The notes: generated by a model from the sequence alone, not told the origin. DNA of 52,415 bases from an uncultured Candidatus Poseidoniales archaeon (GCA_905182725.1 CAJJCQ010000010.1:1-52415), one strand, 5' to 3'. Numbered from the stretch's first letter, positions 7,707-17,835 are shown. Numbers and translations: made by a program.

Positions 7707-8411
7707 TCACTTGAGACGCCCATTTGGGTTGACAAACGTTTCAACACCATTTGCACCAGCAAGTACGACGACATCACACATATTGTTGAATAAACCAACT
7801 TGGACGACTCCGGCAATGTTGAGAATCTCTTGTTCCATTGCCACAGGGTCTTGAATGGTAGGACCACAGTGTGCATCAGCAATCATGTTCCCGTTATCGG
7901 TGATCACTGGATGGTCGCCTGCCATTCGGCAATTCACTCGGCAATTGAGAACACGTCCAAGAGCCCGAATAGTGGCTTGATGAGCAAAGGGTGTGACTTC
8001 GATTGGTAGAGGAAATGCACCGAGTGTTTCGACACGCTTTCTGTCATCGGCCACTACAACCATGCCACTGGATTCTTGAGCCACAATTTTTTCTCTCAAA
8101 AGAGCAGCACCGCCGCCTTTGATCAATTGAAACAGCGGGTCATATTCATCGGCTCCATCAATGACGACATCCAACCCATCAATTTCAGAGAGTTTGACGA
8201 GGGGGATTCCGACTTCGATGGCGAGTTTCTCGGTAGCCAATGAGGTTGGGACTCCAACAATCTCTAATCCTTCTTCGGCCATCATACGACCTAATTCGAC
8301 GACCGTATGCTTGACTGTTGAACCGGTCCCCAATCCAACCTTCATGCCGCTCTTGACATAAGCACAAGCAGCAATTCCAGCATCTCTTTTCAGCGTCTCG
8401 ACGTCGGTCAT
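7707..8411 (-). CDS. rpiA: Ribose-5-phosphate isomerase A
   Basis: A 234-residue RpiA that interconverts ribose 5-phosphate and ribulose 5-phosphate for nucleotide and sugar-phosphate metabolism. The signature stretches are all present: GLGTGSTV near residue 28 (phosphate-binding loop), VIDGADEYD with the catalytic acid, and KGGGAALLREKIVA. The length fits the family. ATG 8411 has no obvious ribosome-binding site, so translation may be leaderless. It is transcribed away from the giant surface protein gene, with about 125 bases of hairpin-rich sequence between them. Confidence 0.95.
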   Translation of the reverse strand: MTDVETLKRDAGIAACAYVKSGMKVGLGTGSTVKHTVVELGRMMAEEGLEIVGVPTSLATEKLAIEVGIPLVKLSEIDGLDVVIDGADEYDPLFQLIKGGGAALLREKIVAQESSGMVVVADDRKRVETLGAFPLPIEVTPFAHQATIRALGRVLNCRVNCRMAGDHPVITDNGNMIADAHCGPTIQDPVAMEQEILNIAGVVQVGLFNNMCDVVVLAGANGVETFVNPNGRLK

Positions 8412-8462
8412 GTTTGTGGTTCTATGGCCAAAGCCCTTGAGCCTTTTCCAAGAGCCGCATCG

Positions 8463-8495
8463 CTCTTATCCCATCCCTACGGGATGAGGAAAGAG
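8463..8495. other. Strong stem-loop in divergent intergenic region
   Basis: A 33-base hairpin. CTCTT pairs with AAGAG at the outside, TCC with GGA in the middle around small bulges, and CATCCC with GGGATG at the top around a TAC loop. It lies between rpiA and the 1686-residue surface protein gene. It may be part of a structured 5' leader, an RNA gene or a terminator. Direction is unknown. Confidence 0.6.
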
Positions 8496-8512
8496 TGGCC
8501 GAAGACTTTTGA

Positions 8513-8530
8513 CCTACGGGGGGCCGTAGG
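8513..8530 (+). promoter_or_regulatory. Perfect 7-bp hairpin touching the ribosome-binding site of the giant surface protein
   Basis: CCTACGG (8513-8519), a GGGG loop and CCGTAGG (8524-8530). The 3' arm overlaps AGGGTG at 8528-8533, the only ribosome-binding-like sequence before ATG 8538. Pairing would hide part of it. A role in translation control is inference. Confidence 0.5.
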
Positions 8531-8537
8531 GTGTACT

Positions 8538-11500
8538 ATGGGGTCAGTGCGAGCCATGCCACTTCGTTGCTTTGCTGTAGTGACTTTGTTCCTCCTGTCA
8601 ACACTTTTACAGGGCTATACCGTACTTCCTGAAGAAGCACTCCTCGATTCGGATGCTTCAATGGAAACATCAACGCCATTGGGTCAATCACATTTACTTT
8701 CGATTGGTTCTTTCCCTGATGGAGCAAATACAAACACTCGTCTTGGTGTCCTTGACAGTGCAGCAATTCAATCCCTCGACCTCAATATTGAATCCGCTCG
8801 ACTTCCATCCTCAACCGGATACTCACTCACTGAGTCCCTTGATTTTTCGAGAAATACAGTGTATGATGGCGTTGATGTCAACGGTTCATCACTTACGATT
8901 TTACCACAAGGTTGGGATTGGGACTTTGAAGGCAGCACTCACGGCTGGACACTCGGTTCTCCTTCTTGGCTTTGGGGCTTTGACAGTGGCCTTGGTCAAG
9001 CAAATGGTGTGAGCAGTGGTTCAAAAGCCATCTACACCTACAACGGAAACTATCCAAATTATATGAGTTCCACAATTTGGGCCACATCTCCAGTCATGAA
9101 CTGTTCTTCATGCTCAGGTGCTTGGGAATTGAATTTCATGAAGCGACTTGGTATTGAAAGCTCAAGTTACGACCATGCGTATGTTGCAGTCAAAGGAACA
9201 AATGGACAATGGGCGACCGTGTATTCCTCAGGCTATGTTCAAGATTCAAGTTTTTCTCAACAAACCATTAGCATCTCGAACTATGTCACCAATAACCCGT
9301 CTTTCCAGGTTCGTTTCGGTATTGGAACGACCGATGGTTCAGTTACCTATACGGGTTGGAATATTGATGATGTTTCTGTTATGCCAAGTGGCTCTGGGGT
9401 CTCTTCTGGTGAAGGCAATTGGACCTCAGCACCTTTCAGTCCTGCCATGCTTGGACAAGGTGAAATGCGAACATTTGGTTATCTTCATCTCGATGCTGAA
9501 GTTCCTTCAGGTGAGATTCTTGAATGGCGGCTACTCGATGCTTCGACAAGTCAACCAGTTCCTGGTTTCGAACACTCAGTCTCCAAATCAGTTGACCTTG
9601 GGATGATCGATTGGGAAACCTATCCAAGTGTCCGTCTCAATATTCACCTGAAGAGTCAGTCCGGTGGTGTTCCGGTCATTCATGGTATGCACTTCGAAGG
9701 AAAAGTCATCGAAGACTTCGGAGAAGACCCAACAGGAATGGGTTGGCAATTACAAAATGTTGGATGGTCCAATGGACAAATTTCCGGCGCTGGAACATTG
9801 TTAACCACTCCATTTAATCTGCGTTCAGGGTTTGCAGGCTTCACCTCGAATTGTTCACTCACTGGGAACGGGGTTATGGAATATTCACTCGACCAAGGAA
9901 CGACTTGGATGACACTCGCAGATGGGACTCAATGGCTTACTTCACCCCACTTCACCGTTCAATTCCGAGCCAAATCAACCGGCGGAAGTTGGACGCTCAA
10001 TACATTCGATGTGGAAATGATTCGTACCAGTGTAGCAGATGGACTGCGTATCGATATTGGCATGGATGGTGTCAGTGATTGGTCACTCGAAGGAGACGGC
10101 ATTGGCCGTCTGGGCATCCAAGACCAATTGAAGGACGGTTCTATGTGGCAATCACACGCCTCGACGCCTTCGAACGCTGCAGTATTTTCAGTTCTTCTTC
10201 CAGCAGCAGGTGTTGATGCGTTTGAATTCGGGGTTGCTTCACCTCTTCAACAAATGATCTCACCTTTTGTTACAATGTCGATTAATGGTCAAGATTTCAT
10301 GTCATCTTCATTGTCCAACCTTCAAGACCTTCAAGTGATTCAACTTTCTTCAAGCGAACTTTTATCGATGAACAGTGCCTTATCTCAAGCATCTGCTTCA
10401 GAGGGTGTTGAAGGTCTTCCAATGGTTGAAGTGACGCTTCGAATTGGTTCATCTTCCACATCGACAGAAGTTTTGTTCGGTGGACTCTTAGCACCATATG
10501 ATGCCTCCTTTGCCTTACAATTCACTTCGACTGATGCGGTGGTTATTGCTCTCAATGCAGCTTTGCAATCCATTACACCGGTGGGTGGGACAAAGGAAGT
10601 ACCTCTGCCGATTCGTATGACTTCCTCGGGTGCGGTTCGAATGACAGTTGTTCAACAAACAACACAAAGTTCGATTGAACCCGTTTCAATCGTTGTCTCA
10701 AATGTAACCGACACATTCACTCCTTCTACTGACTGGATTGAAGTCACCAGCACTTTTGATTTCTCGAATTTAGGCGTTAATGATGCCGAAGCACATGTCA
10801 AATCAAACAGTTGGTCTGTAGAACTCCACCTTCAAGGTCAGACTGCTGAATCTCATACCCGCTGTCAAATGCTTTCCCTCCCTCTCTTTGGTTCCGCAGT
10901 TAACGGTTGCCTGAATCAAGCGACTCCAATGATCTGGATGAAAGATGGAGCAAATGGCGAAATACGTATGCTTGGAAGCGGTCCTTTCTTACAAGTCGAC
11001 CATCGATTCAAATTTACCGAACAATGGGATGATGAAGAATCTCTTTCTGTTTCAGTGAACCTCATTGCTCCATCGGGACCGATGCTTCCCATAAGTATGA
11101 ACTTCGGACTTGGATCCTCTCATGGTGTCGAAAATGATGTTTCGGTAAAGAATTGGGGAATTGTCAATCAAAACCTCGTCGAGTCCATGCTTTCAGCCCC
11201 CTATCTTCAGCCAGGGGATGCCGTCCAAGTCGAAATCGAACTTGGATTTGAAAATGTACCTTTGAGTTCATCACCTCGTTCGGGTTCAACTTTAGTTCGA
11301 TTCTTGGTTGATGGGGCAGAAGTACAGTCTTCTTCGATTATTACCAATGGCATCGTCTCCTTCCCTTGGACCGTTCCAATCAACAAAGAAAGTGTTACAC
11401 TGAGCATTGATGTTTCACCGTTAAACGGTCAAAGTATTGTCTATGATGTTCCGAGCAGTGTGGTCTTTGGATTTGATACAGTGTCTCCTGAATTACTCGA

Positions 11501-13598
11501 GACAAGTGTTTCTGAATTCGACCATGTTGATGCCATGCCAATGACGAGCATCGACTTCGTTGTCGCAGACAGACCAGTTTTGCCTTCACATGCGAAAGTA
11601 CACCTCTGGCGTTCTTGGATGGATGATAGCAATCTCGATGGTACTATGCAAACGACGGAAGTACAGGCACATCTGTTACAACTCCCCGCTAATTTGAATT
11701 CGATTCAGGGCACTTATTCTTTGGAATTAGATACTTCAAGTGCTTACAGTGGTTCCTTTTTCAGTGGTTGGTTAGAAATTGCAGACCCTGCAGGAAATAT
11801 GATGGGTTCTTCCGGTACATTTGAGGTGCCGTTGTTTAATGTTCAAGTCAATAACGATGGCTCACCTCAACTTGGTTCAGCCCCAGCAAGTTGGAACATT
11901 GGTGACTCAGTGTGGATTCATCCAGGCGAATCGAATCTGTTGCATCTCCCATTGTGGGACTTGAATGGAATCTCTGATATCTCATCAATTCAATTGAACT
12001 TAGCAGGGAATCAAAACGAGCCAGTTCTCATAGAATGGGATGCGGTAACTGAACAATGTACCAGTCCCAATATTTACATTGCTCTTGAATCGTGTATCCT
12101 TATGCCATCGCAGAGCAGTCAGCTGTTTCCTTCAGAAGGTGTACTTGAGGTCAATTTTTCGATTGAATGGGGCTTTGACCCAGATGTTAGCCTCACCCGA
12201 ATTCCAACCGTGTTCATACAAGATTATCTCGGCCAATCAAATACACTTGCAGTCCCAGAACTCAGTTGGAAGTATTCAGGCGAATTAATGGTAGATCCAC
12301 AAACTCTTTCTTATTCGATTCAAGGAGATCTTGTTGATACACTCGGAACATGGGTTCAACCACGTGAAGAAATCGAGGTGACAGGTGAACTCACTTGGTA
12401 CCGTTCATCACGTTCAGTCATTCAACCTCTTGACTTAGAAATCTTGCTTGGTAACAATGAAGCACAAGCCGAATCACTGAATGGTACATTCTTTGGTATC
12501 ATTACAGCGCCATTAGCATCGGGCTCCTATGGAATTCACAGTTCGTTAGGTAACCCTCCAAATGGGGCGATTGACCGTACTCCGACTTCACCTGCAGCCT
12601 GGTTCATCGTCGATGACCAAGTGCCAGGAATCGTAGGTGTGGCCTCACCGACTGATTCGATTGTCCTTTCTGAATCGACTTGGTCTACTCTTCATCTTGA
12701 AGTTCTCATTCTCGAAGAAGATCGTTTGGATGAGGATACATTGCTTCTCCATTGGGCAGTTCACCCCGAAGGTGTTGGCCTTTCAAGTCAATACGTCATC
12801 AATGGCAGTGAAGATCTTTCCGTCATTGGTGGTCGAGCATTTGGTGATGAAATTCCATGTGCTGCGATTTTGAATTTAGATGAATTGCTGACCTCTTCCA
12901 TGCGTAATGACGCACTCGAACTTCGAATTTGGGTTACTGGACAGGACATGGCAGGGCATAAAATCAATTCAGTGTTCAACGATATTGATGCTCCACTTTC
13001 TGTTTGGGTTCTTGAACAACGAATTGCAGAATATTCTTTCAGCATACCGGAAATGAAACCAAGTGATGATATTGCAGCAGGTGATACAATTCGTCTCGGT
13101 GTTTCGATTACGAATTCCGGCCTAGCCGATGGCGATGCCCAAATCTTTGTCGAATTGGTTGAAAGTAATGGAGCACGTACTCGAATTGATGCACGAGGTA
13201 TCCAAATTGAAGCTGGTGGGACCTATATCTATTCGAAAGATTGGATTCCTGACAGAGCAGGAACCATGTGGATTGAATATCAAATAATCAACGGCCCTCT
13301 TGCTCAATCTGGAACTGTTTATGTGGATGAACAACGTTCTGAAGGTCTCTTTTCGGGAATCACTTCGGTCAACCCCATACTTTTGGTTGTTATCTTTTTG
13401 TTGACCGTTTCTTTAGTCGGCCTACTCATCTTCGGACTGAAATCCCCTCAATCGAAACAATGGGATCAAAATCAACAACGAGTGGTCGAGAAAGCACCCC
13501 ACTCAAGTCCTCAAAGTAAGCAATCACCTCAACCGGTTTCAGGGCCATATGGTGCTCCAGAGCATGCCGCATCACCCGGTGAAAACCCCTACGAGTGA
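8538..13598 (+). CDS. Giant secreted single-anchor surface protein with MAM/choice-of-anchor-like domain
   Basis: About 1686 residues. A short basic N-terminus and a hydrophobic run (CFAVVTLFLLSTLL) form a signal peptide. A cysteine-containing jelly-roll-like domain follows (from DFEGSTHGW to GWNIDDVSV), as in MAM or choice-of-anchor J modules. After that comes a long series of beta-rich Ser/Thr-rich segments without enzyme motifs. Near the C-terminus there is a CARDB/BatB-like Ig-fold (IRLGVSITNSGLADGDAQIF), one membrane helix (NPILLVVIFLLTVSLVGLLIF), and a Pro/Gln/Ser-rich tail of about 55 residues, presumably cytoplasmic. The open frame extends to ATG 8424, but the signal peptide makes 8538 (or 8556) the likely start. 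It is probably an adhesion, S-layer-associated or polymer-binding protein. No catalytic site is recognised. Confidence 0.8.
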   Translation: MGSVRAMPLRCFAVVTLFLLSTLLQGYTVLPEEALLDSDASMETSTPLGQSHLLSIGSFPDGANTNTRLGVLDSAAIQSLDLNIESARLPSSTGYSLTESLDFSRNTVYDGVDVNGSSLTILPQGWDWDFEGSTHGWTLGSPSWLWGFDSGLGQANGVSSGSKAIYTYNGNYPNYMSSTIWATSPVMNCSSCSGAWELNFMKRLGIESSSYDHAYVAVKGTNGQWATVYSSGYVQDSSFSQQTISISNYVTNNPSFQVRFGIGTTDGSVTYTGWNIDDVSVMPSGSGVSSGEGNWTSAPFSPAMLGQGEMRTFGYLHLDAEVPSGEILEWRLLDASTSQPVPGFEHSVSKSVDLGMIDWETYPSVRLNIHLKSQSGGVPVIHGMHFEGKVIEDFGEDPTGMGWQLQNVGWSNGQISGAGTLLTTPFNLRSGFAGFTSNCSLTGNGVMEYSLDQGTTWMTLADGTQWLTSPHFTVQFRAKSTGGSWTLNTFDVEMIRTSVADGLRIDIGMDGVSDWSLEGDGIGRLGIQDQLKDGSMWQSHASTPSNAAVFSVLLPAAGVDAFEFGVASPLQQMISPFVTMSINGQDFMSSSLSNLQDLQVIQLSSSELLSMNSALSQASASEGVEGLPMVEVTLRIGSSSTSTEVLFGGLLAPYDASFALQFTSTDAVVIALNAALQSITPVGGTKEVPLPIRMTSSGAVRMTVVQQTTQSSIEPVSIVVSNVTDTFTPSTDWIEVTSTFDFSNLGVNDAEAHVKSNSWSVELHLQGQTAESHTRCQMLSLPLFGSAVNGCLNQATPMIWMKDGANGEIRMLGSGPFLQVDHRFKFTEQWDDEESLSVSVNLIAPSGPMLPISMNFGLGSSHGVENDVSVKNWGIVNQNLVESMLSAPYLQPGDAVQVEIELGFENVPLSSSPRSGSTLVRFLVDGAEVQSSSIITNGIVSFPWTVPINKESVTLSIDVSPLNGQSIVYDVPSSVVFGFDTVSPELLETSVSEFDHVDAMPMTSIDFVVADRPVLPSHAKVHLWRSWMDDSNLDGTMQTTEVQAHLLQLPANLNSIQGTYSLELDTSSAYSGSFFSGWLEIADPAGNMMGSSGTFEVPLFNVQVNNDGSPQLGSAPASWNIGDSVWIHPGESNLLHLPLWDLNGISDISSIQLNLAGNQNEPVLIEWDAVTEQCTSPNIYIALESCILMPSQSSQLFPSEGVLEVNFSIEWGFDPDVSLTRIPTVFIQDYLGQSNTLAVPELSWKYSGELMVDPQTLSYSIQGDLVDTLGTWVQPREEIEVTGELTWYRSSRSVIQPLDLEILLGNNEAQAESLNGTFFGIITAPLASGSYGIHSSLGNPPNGAIDRTPTSPAAWFIVDDQVPGIVGVASPTDSIVLSESTWSTLHLEVLILEEDRLDEDTLLLHWAVHPEGVGLSSQYVINGSEDLSVIGGRAFGDEIPCAAILNLDELLTSSMRNDALELRIWVTGQDMAGHKINSVFNDIDAPLSVWVLEQRIAEYSFSIPEMKPSDDIAAGDTIRLGVSITNSGLADGDAQIFVELVESNGARTRIDARGIQIEAGGTYIYSKDWIPDRAGTMWIEYQIINGPLAQSGTVYVDEQRSEGLFSGITSVNPILLVVIFLLTVSLVGLLIFGLKSPQSKQWDQNQQRVVEKAPHSSPQSKQSPQPVSGPYGAPEHAASPGENPYE

Positions 13599-13646
13599 GT
13601 ATTTCGTTATCCGAAGGCTTTGAAGCAGTGATGCTAACCGCAGCAT

Positions 13647-13949
13647 GGAGGGAGTAGGAGGGCCGCTGACAGAGTTCGACTCTGAGGAAAGTCCCCTCTC
13701 CATAGTGCATACGGCTTACACAAGTAAGAGAACAGAAATGGTCAGGTCAATGCTGCAGAAACGAACGATACAAGGTGTGTACAATGACGTTGAAAAACAG
13801 AGATTGCCTTGTTGTCGATGAGACGAGCAACCCCGTAGGAGCAAGTCCAAACAGCCCTGTTGACGCGGCACGTCGAGGGGCAGGTAGGATGCTAAGTTGA
13901 ATGCGGTCACCGAAAGGTAACAGAAAGGGGCTTACTCCCTACTCCCTCC
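13647..13949 (+). ncRNA. rnpB: RNase P RNA
   Basis: The catalytic RNA of RNase P, which matures tRNA 5' ends. Conserved region I, GAGGAAAGTCC, lies at 13684-13694. The P8/CR III-like stretch with AACCCCGTAGGAGCAAG is in the middle. The universal 3' element ACAGAAAGGGGCTTA is at 13920-13934. The ends form a P1 stem: GGAGGGAGTAG at 13647 pairs with CTACTCCCTCC at 13939-13949. About 303 bases, the size of archaeal type A RNase P RNAs. It sits about 50 bases after the surface protein stop and converges on the RND gene. Confidence 0.95.
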
Positions 13950-13962
13950 ACCTTGACCGAAT

Positions 13963-16827
13963 CTAATCTTCAAGAAGTACCGCTTCAAGTGGCTTCATCG
14001 AGAGAGACGATGCTAACGCAATACCATCGCCATAATCGGCCCATGATTCATCACCTCGAATCATGGCACGTATCGTATGTTCTGCTGTAATAATGGCAGG
14101 AAGTAAGAATGCACTCGTGATGAAAGCACAGAAGATCAAGAGACACATAATCATGAAGAAGTTCTCCAAACCAGGGAAGGCAGCGATAAATCCTGCAGCA
14201 ATACCACAGACAGTGGTTGCTGTGGTCTCAAAAATCGTCTGACCGGTTTCTTCGATTGCATTTGCAATGCCCGTCGGCGTCTCACCTTCTTCCTGAATGC
14301 GATGCATGACGTGGATCGAGTCATCCACTCCGATTCCGAATACTATTGTTCCAATCATCGCAGTAAATATGTTGACATTGACATCACCACTTTTCATCAA
14401 CAATGGTTGCCACAAGATGACAATAGCAACAGGGATCATCGTATAGATACCAAGTCGTGGTGAACGGAATACAATGGAGAGAAGGACTGTGAGGACAAGT
14501 AAAGTGATAATGGTGGTTGAAGTTTGTGCATCGTGAATACCATCGTTAATGTCGAGAGAGACCGGTAAGCCTCCAGTCAATAATGAGGTGCGAGTTTTTC
14601 CGTCAACCGGTGGTTCATTTTCTAACAGGGAATCGATTTCATCTCGTAACTCACCTGCAACATTGAGGTTCATATAGGGCTGAGTTACGTAGACAATGGC
14701 TTTTGTTCCTTGTTCATTCAATAACATCGACTGAACTTCATCAGAGAGTGTATCAAAGACTGCATTGACCATGTCTTTTCTCAAGCCTTGGCGTCCATCT
14801 TGGCCTGTGAGTTCAAGGCTGAGCCAAACATTACATTCGATTGGGTCGTTACTTTCCCAGCAAGGTTCATGCAGTAAATCCCACAGACTCCCTTCATACA
14901 AGGTGACGCCATCAACAAGAGTTATTGTTGCAGGAATTGTTTTCAAAAAGGTGATGATACTGGTGGTATTCGTTTCATCAACTTGATCGATTTTGTACTC
15001 TAAAGCATCGATTGCATCCAGTACTGGAAGGTCACGGATGTTATCGGTTTTATTTTGCTGAGCCTCTATTGTCCGCTCTTCAGCATCAAAAATGAACAGG
15101 GAAGTTTGTCCTCCACTGAATTCTCTTGAATATTTGGCGAGGGTATTCAATGAGGCGATACCATCTGGAGCTTCAGAAGATCCAGTGATCGGTTCATTCA
15201 TTTCATCTAAATTGAGAACACCCCAACTGGTGACGACCATTGCACCGACAAGGATGAACACAAATCCCCGAACCGGCCAAGTGCCGATGTTCTTCCAAAG
15301 TGAAGGATTCGTACGTTTGTTGAAACGGAGCATCCAAGCCAATGTCGGCACCAATATGATACTGAATACAAGTGTCGATAGAATACCAATACAGAGTGTC
15401 ACTCCGACTGAACGTATTGGTGCAATGGTTACGATTTGTGGAGCAATCAATACCGAGAAACCGACGATTGTGGTCAATGCTGATAGGAATACAGCAACAC
15501 CAGTCGAGCGTGTCATTTCAAGGACACATTCACGATAAAATTCTGGGTCCCACAAATCCGGTACTTCTTCGGGAGCTTTTCCTTGACGTCGACGACGTTC
15601 ATTCTCATCATGGGCTTTGTCGATTTCTTTACGCCGGACTTCTTCTATTCGATTCACCATGTGTAAGGCATAGTCAACACCTAACCCTATGAGAATAGGG
15701 AACGTTGCTACGATCATTGGCGTCAAAGTGATGTCCAAAAGAACCGATGAACCAAAGGTTACTGCAAGGGCCATAACAATAGGTGTGCCAGTGATGACTA
15801 CGACCTTGAGTGAGCGATGCAGTAAGGTGATGATGAGAATGGTAAAGAGAACAGAGTAAGGGAGGATTTTGAGTAAATCTTCGTAAATCGCATCTGAAAT
15901 ATCTTCAAGAACTTTGGTCAATCCCGTGACCGTCATTTCAGTATTTTGCATATCCTGTGACCGATTGTCAATCACATCTTGAAAATGTTCATGCAGGTGG
16001 CTGAAATCACGAAACTTTGCTTCGGTTGGGTCATGGTGCATACCAATCAAAATGGCTGCTGTGTCCCAGATTCCATCTCCATCGATATCATTGGTTGTGT
16101 TTCCATCGCCATCACTGTCGACATTGAGATCCATATCATTCGTGTCTTTGAACAGTGCATCAAATCCGCCTTCTGATTCCTCAATGATTCGATCGATTGT
16201 CTCCTGATTCGGAATAGCATATGCCCCTCCACCAGGGATGAGTTCACAATCAAAGTCAAGTGGGATACGGGTGTTGATTCCATTCACACACATCGAAGTG
16301 TTAAATCGACCATCGGCAGAATTGATTTCTTTGATCACTTGGGCGGGAGATATAATCCAAAGCACTCCATCGTCACGTCCCTGGTCATCTTTACTGTAAT
16401 CGATTCCTCGGCCAGTGAAACCAGCGCCATTGGCATTGTCATCATCTCCTTCAACCCAACTCATTTCACGTAAATATGCTTCATTTGTAATATTCAACGT
16501 ACTCGACGTATCGAACGCATTGGGTGTTTGAACATAGATAATGGCAATGTCAGTCGACCATTCTGTTCGAACTTCTTTCAACAATTCAGTCGAAGCCGCA
16601 CCATCGGGGAGAAATATTTCTACATCTCCATCAATTTGTTCTTGGAAAGAGAGTCCTTGTTGTGCAAAAAAGGCTGCAACAATGACCAGTAGTATGACGA
16701 CTGTAGCAGGTGAAGCAAGGATGCTACTGTATGCGCTGTCAACGCGGCGCATTGTCAAATCCTTCGCTTGATTGCGATATGTGGAAAGTTTGTCGAGAAG
16801 ATTCTCTCCCCCGCTCCCCTTCTCCAT
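13963..16827 (-). CDS. RND-superfamily exporter (MMPL/SSD type)
   Basis: A 954-residue protein with the duplicated RND layout: membrane helix 1 near residues 38-60, a large extracytoplasmic loop, a five-helix bundle (about 330-510) with the sterol-sensing-like stretch IGLGVDYALHMVNRI, a sixth to seventh helix break, a second large loop, and a second bundle with FGIGVDDSIHVMHRI. The repeated G-x-G-V-D-(Y/D) motif in helix 4 and 10 carries the proton-relay Asp of RND transporters. The first outer loop holds a DSDGDG...DIDGDGIWDT segment (about residues 231-256) that looks like a thrombospondin type 3/calcium-binding repeat, which is unusual for this family. The exported substrate is unknown; lipids or hydrophobic molecules are usual. 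The start at ATG 16827 has no clear ribosome-binding site. Confidence 0.88.
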   Translation of the reverse strand: MEKGSGGENLLDKLSTYRNQAKDLTMRRVDSAYSSILASPATVVILLVIVAAFFAQQGLSFQEQIDGDVEIFLPDGAASTELLKEVRTEWSTDIAIIYVQTPNAFDTSSTLNITNEAYLREMSWVEGDDDNANGAGFTGRGIDYSKDDQGRDDGVLWIISPAQVIKEINSADGRFNTSMCVNGINTRIPLDFDCELIPGGGAYAIPNQETIDRIIEESEGGFDALFKDTNDMDLNVDSDGDGNTTNDIDGDGIWDTAAILIGMHHDPTEAKFRDFSHLHEHFQDVIDNRSQDMQNTEMTVTGLTKVLEDISDAIYEDLLKILPYSVLFTILIITLLHRSLKVVVITGTPIVMALAVTFGSSVLLDITLTPMIVATFPILIGLGVDYALHMVNRIEEVRRKEIDKAHDENERRRRQGKAPEEVPDLWDPEFYRECVLEMTRSTGVAVFLSALTTIVGFSVLIAPQIVTIAPIRSVGVTLCIGILSTLVFSIILVPTLAWMLRFNKRTNPSLWKNIGTWPVRGFVFILVGAMVVTSWGVLNLDEMNEPITGSSEAPDGIASLNTLAKYSREFSGGQTSLFIFDAEERTIEAQQNKTDNIRDLPVLDAIDALEYKIDQVDETNTTSIITFLKTIPATITLVDGVTLYEGSLWDLLHEPCWESNDPIECNVWLSLELTGQDGRQGLRKDMVNAVFDTLSDEVQSMLLNEQGTKAIVYVTQPYMNLNVAGELRDEIDSLLENEPPVDGKTRTSLLTGGLPVSLDINDGIHDAQTSTTIITLLVLTVLLSIVFRSPRLGIYTMIPVAIVILWQPLLMKSGDVNVNIFTAMIGTIVFGIGVDDSIHVMHRIQEEGETPTGIANAIEETGQTIFETTATTVCGIAAGFIAAFPGLENFFMIMCLLIFCAFITSAFLLPAIITAEHTIRAMIRGDESWADYGDGIALASSLSMKPLEAVLLED

Positions 16828-16899
16828 GTTGTTGCGATAGAGGGGCGGGTCTTGAATGATACTCCATAAATGTGGAGTAGATGGGCAAAAACAATCGTT

Positions 16900-17835
16900 T
16901 CAATCTAGTCCGAATTCACGAACAAGTAAGTGACGCAAAAAGCCACGGGCACTCTGAAGAACCAAACCAGTGGCCATGAGTGAGAGTCCAAGCACTCCAA
17001 TCCAAATGGCTGAGAGTCCGGGTCCGACAAAACTGTCGATATGGGTCGTCACTCCTCGTGCAGTATTCATCCCCATTGCCGCACCTGTTGCCAAAAGTCC
17101 TACGCCTGGAATTCCAAGCACAAGGAGGGGTTTCTTTTGTGAGAGTGAAAGCATGGCCCATGTCAGTACGGTGAATCCGTGGGATACTGCGGTAAAATTG
17201 GACCCTTTTGGTACGTCATAGCGAATCATGGTTGGAACTTCAATAATTTCGAGTTGTTTTTCACGAGCATCTTCAAGCATTTCTAAGGAAAGTTCCATTC
17301 CTTCAGAATCGAATCGAAGACGTTCGAGGGCTGTACGTGAAAATGCTCGGAATCCTGATTGGGTGTCTTTGATTCCGAGGTCACTCGAAAGATTACTCGC
17401 AGCGGTGATGACTTTAATGCCAAGTCGGCGGTATGCTGGCATGTCAGTTCCGCCTCCTCCTTCGACGAATCGTGAACCGATCGCAAAGTCTGCTTTTCCA
17501 GAAAGAATTGGCTTCAAGAGTTTTGGAATATCCTCGGAACGATGCTGGCCATCACTGTCAAGGACAACCAATGCATCCACATCGAGTTCCTTTGCTTTGA
17601 TGAACAGTGTCTTGAGTGCTCCGCCGTATCCTCTGTTGACTCGGTGACGAATTACAGTGGCTCCGCATGCTTCTGCAATGCGTGCACTTGAATCTGAAGA
17701 TCCATCGTCGATGCAAATGACGGCATCGACATGGCGTAAAGCTGTGGTCACTACGGTTCCAATGGTTTCTTCTTCATTGTACATCGGCATGCCAGCAACG
17801 ATGAAATTTTTCACCGTATCTGTATGTTCTTGCAT
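16900..17835 (-). CDS. Family 2 glycosyltransferase, polyprenol-phosphate mannosyl/glucosyltransferase type
   Basis: A 311-residue GT2 enzyme with the DPM1-like core: GMPMYNEEETIGTVV, IDDGSSDSS, the metal-binding DSDGQHRSED, and the acceptor-side SGFRAFSR. Two C-terminal membrane helices (about residues 235-258 and 275-298) anchor it. It most likely makes a polyprenyl-phosphate sugar for glycosylation of surface proteins or lipids. The donor and acceptor are not certain. ATG 17835 has GGTGG four bases upstream. It lies downstream of a small gene on the same strand, separated by a hairpin (17918-17949). Confidence 0.9.
   Translation of the reverse strand: MQEHTDTVKNFIVAGMPMYNEEETIGTVVTTALRHVDAVICIDDGSSDSSARIAEACGATVIRHRVNRGYGGALKTLFIKAKELDVDALVVLDSDGQHRSEDIPKLLKPILSGKADFAIGSRFVEGGGGTDMPAYRRLGIKVITAASNLSSDLGIKDTQSGFRAFSRTALERLRFDSEGMELSLEMLEDAREKQLEIIEVPTMIRYDVPKGSNFTAVSHGFTVLTWAMLSLSQKKPLLVLGIPGVGLLATGAAMGMNTARGVTTHIDSFVGPGLSAIWIGVLGLSLMATGLVLQSARGFLRHLLVREFGLD

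Noticed and set aside
8424-8537. Upstream extension of the giant surface protein from ATG 8424
   Set aside because: It would put about 45 residues before the signal peptide, and the DNA there is occupied by hairpins.
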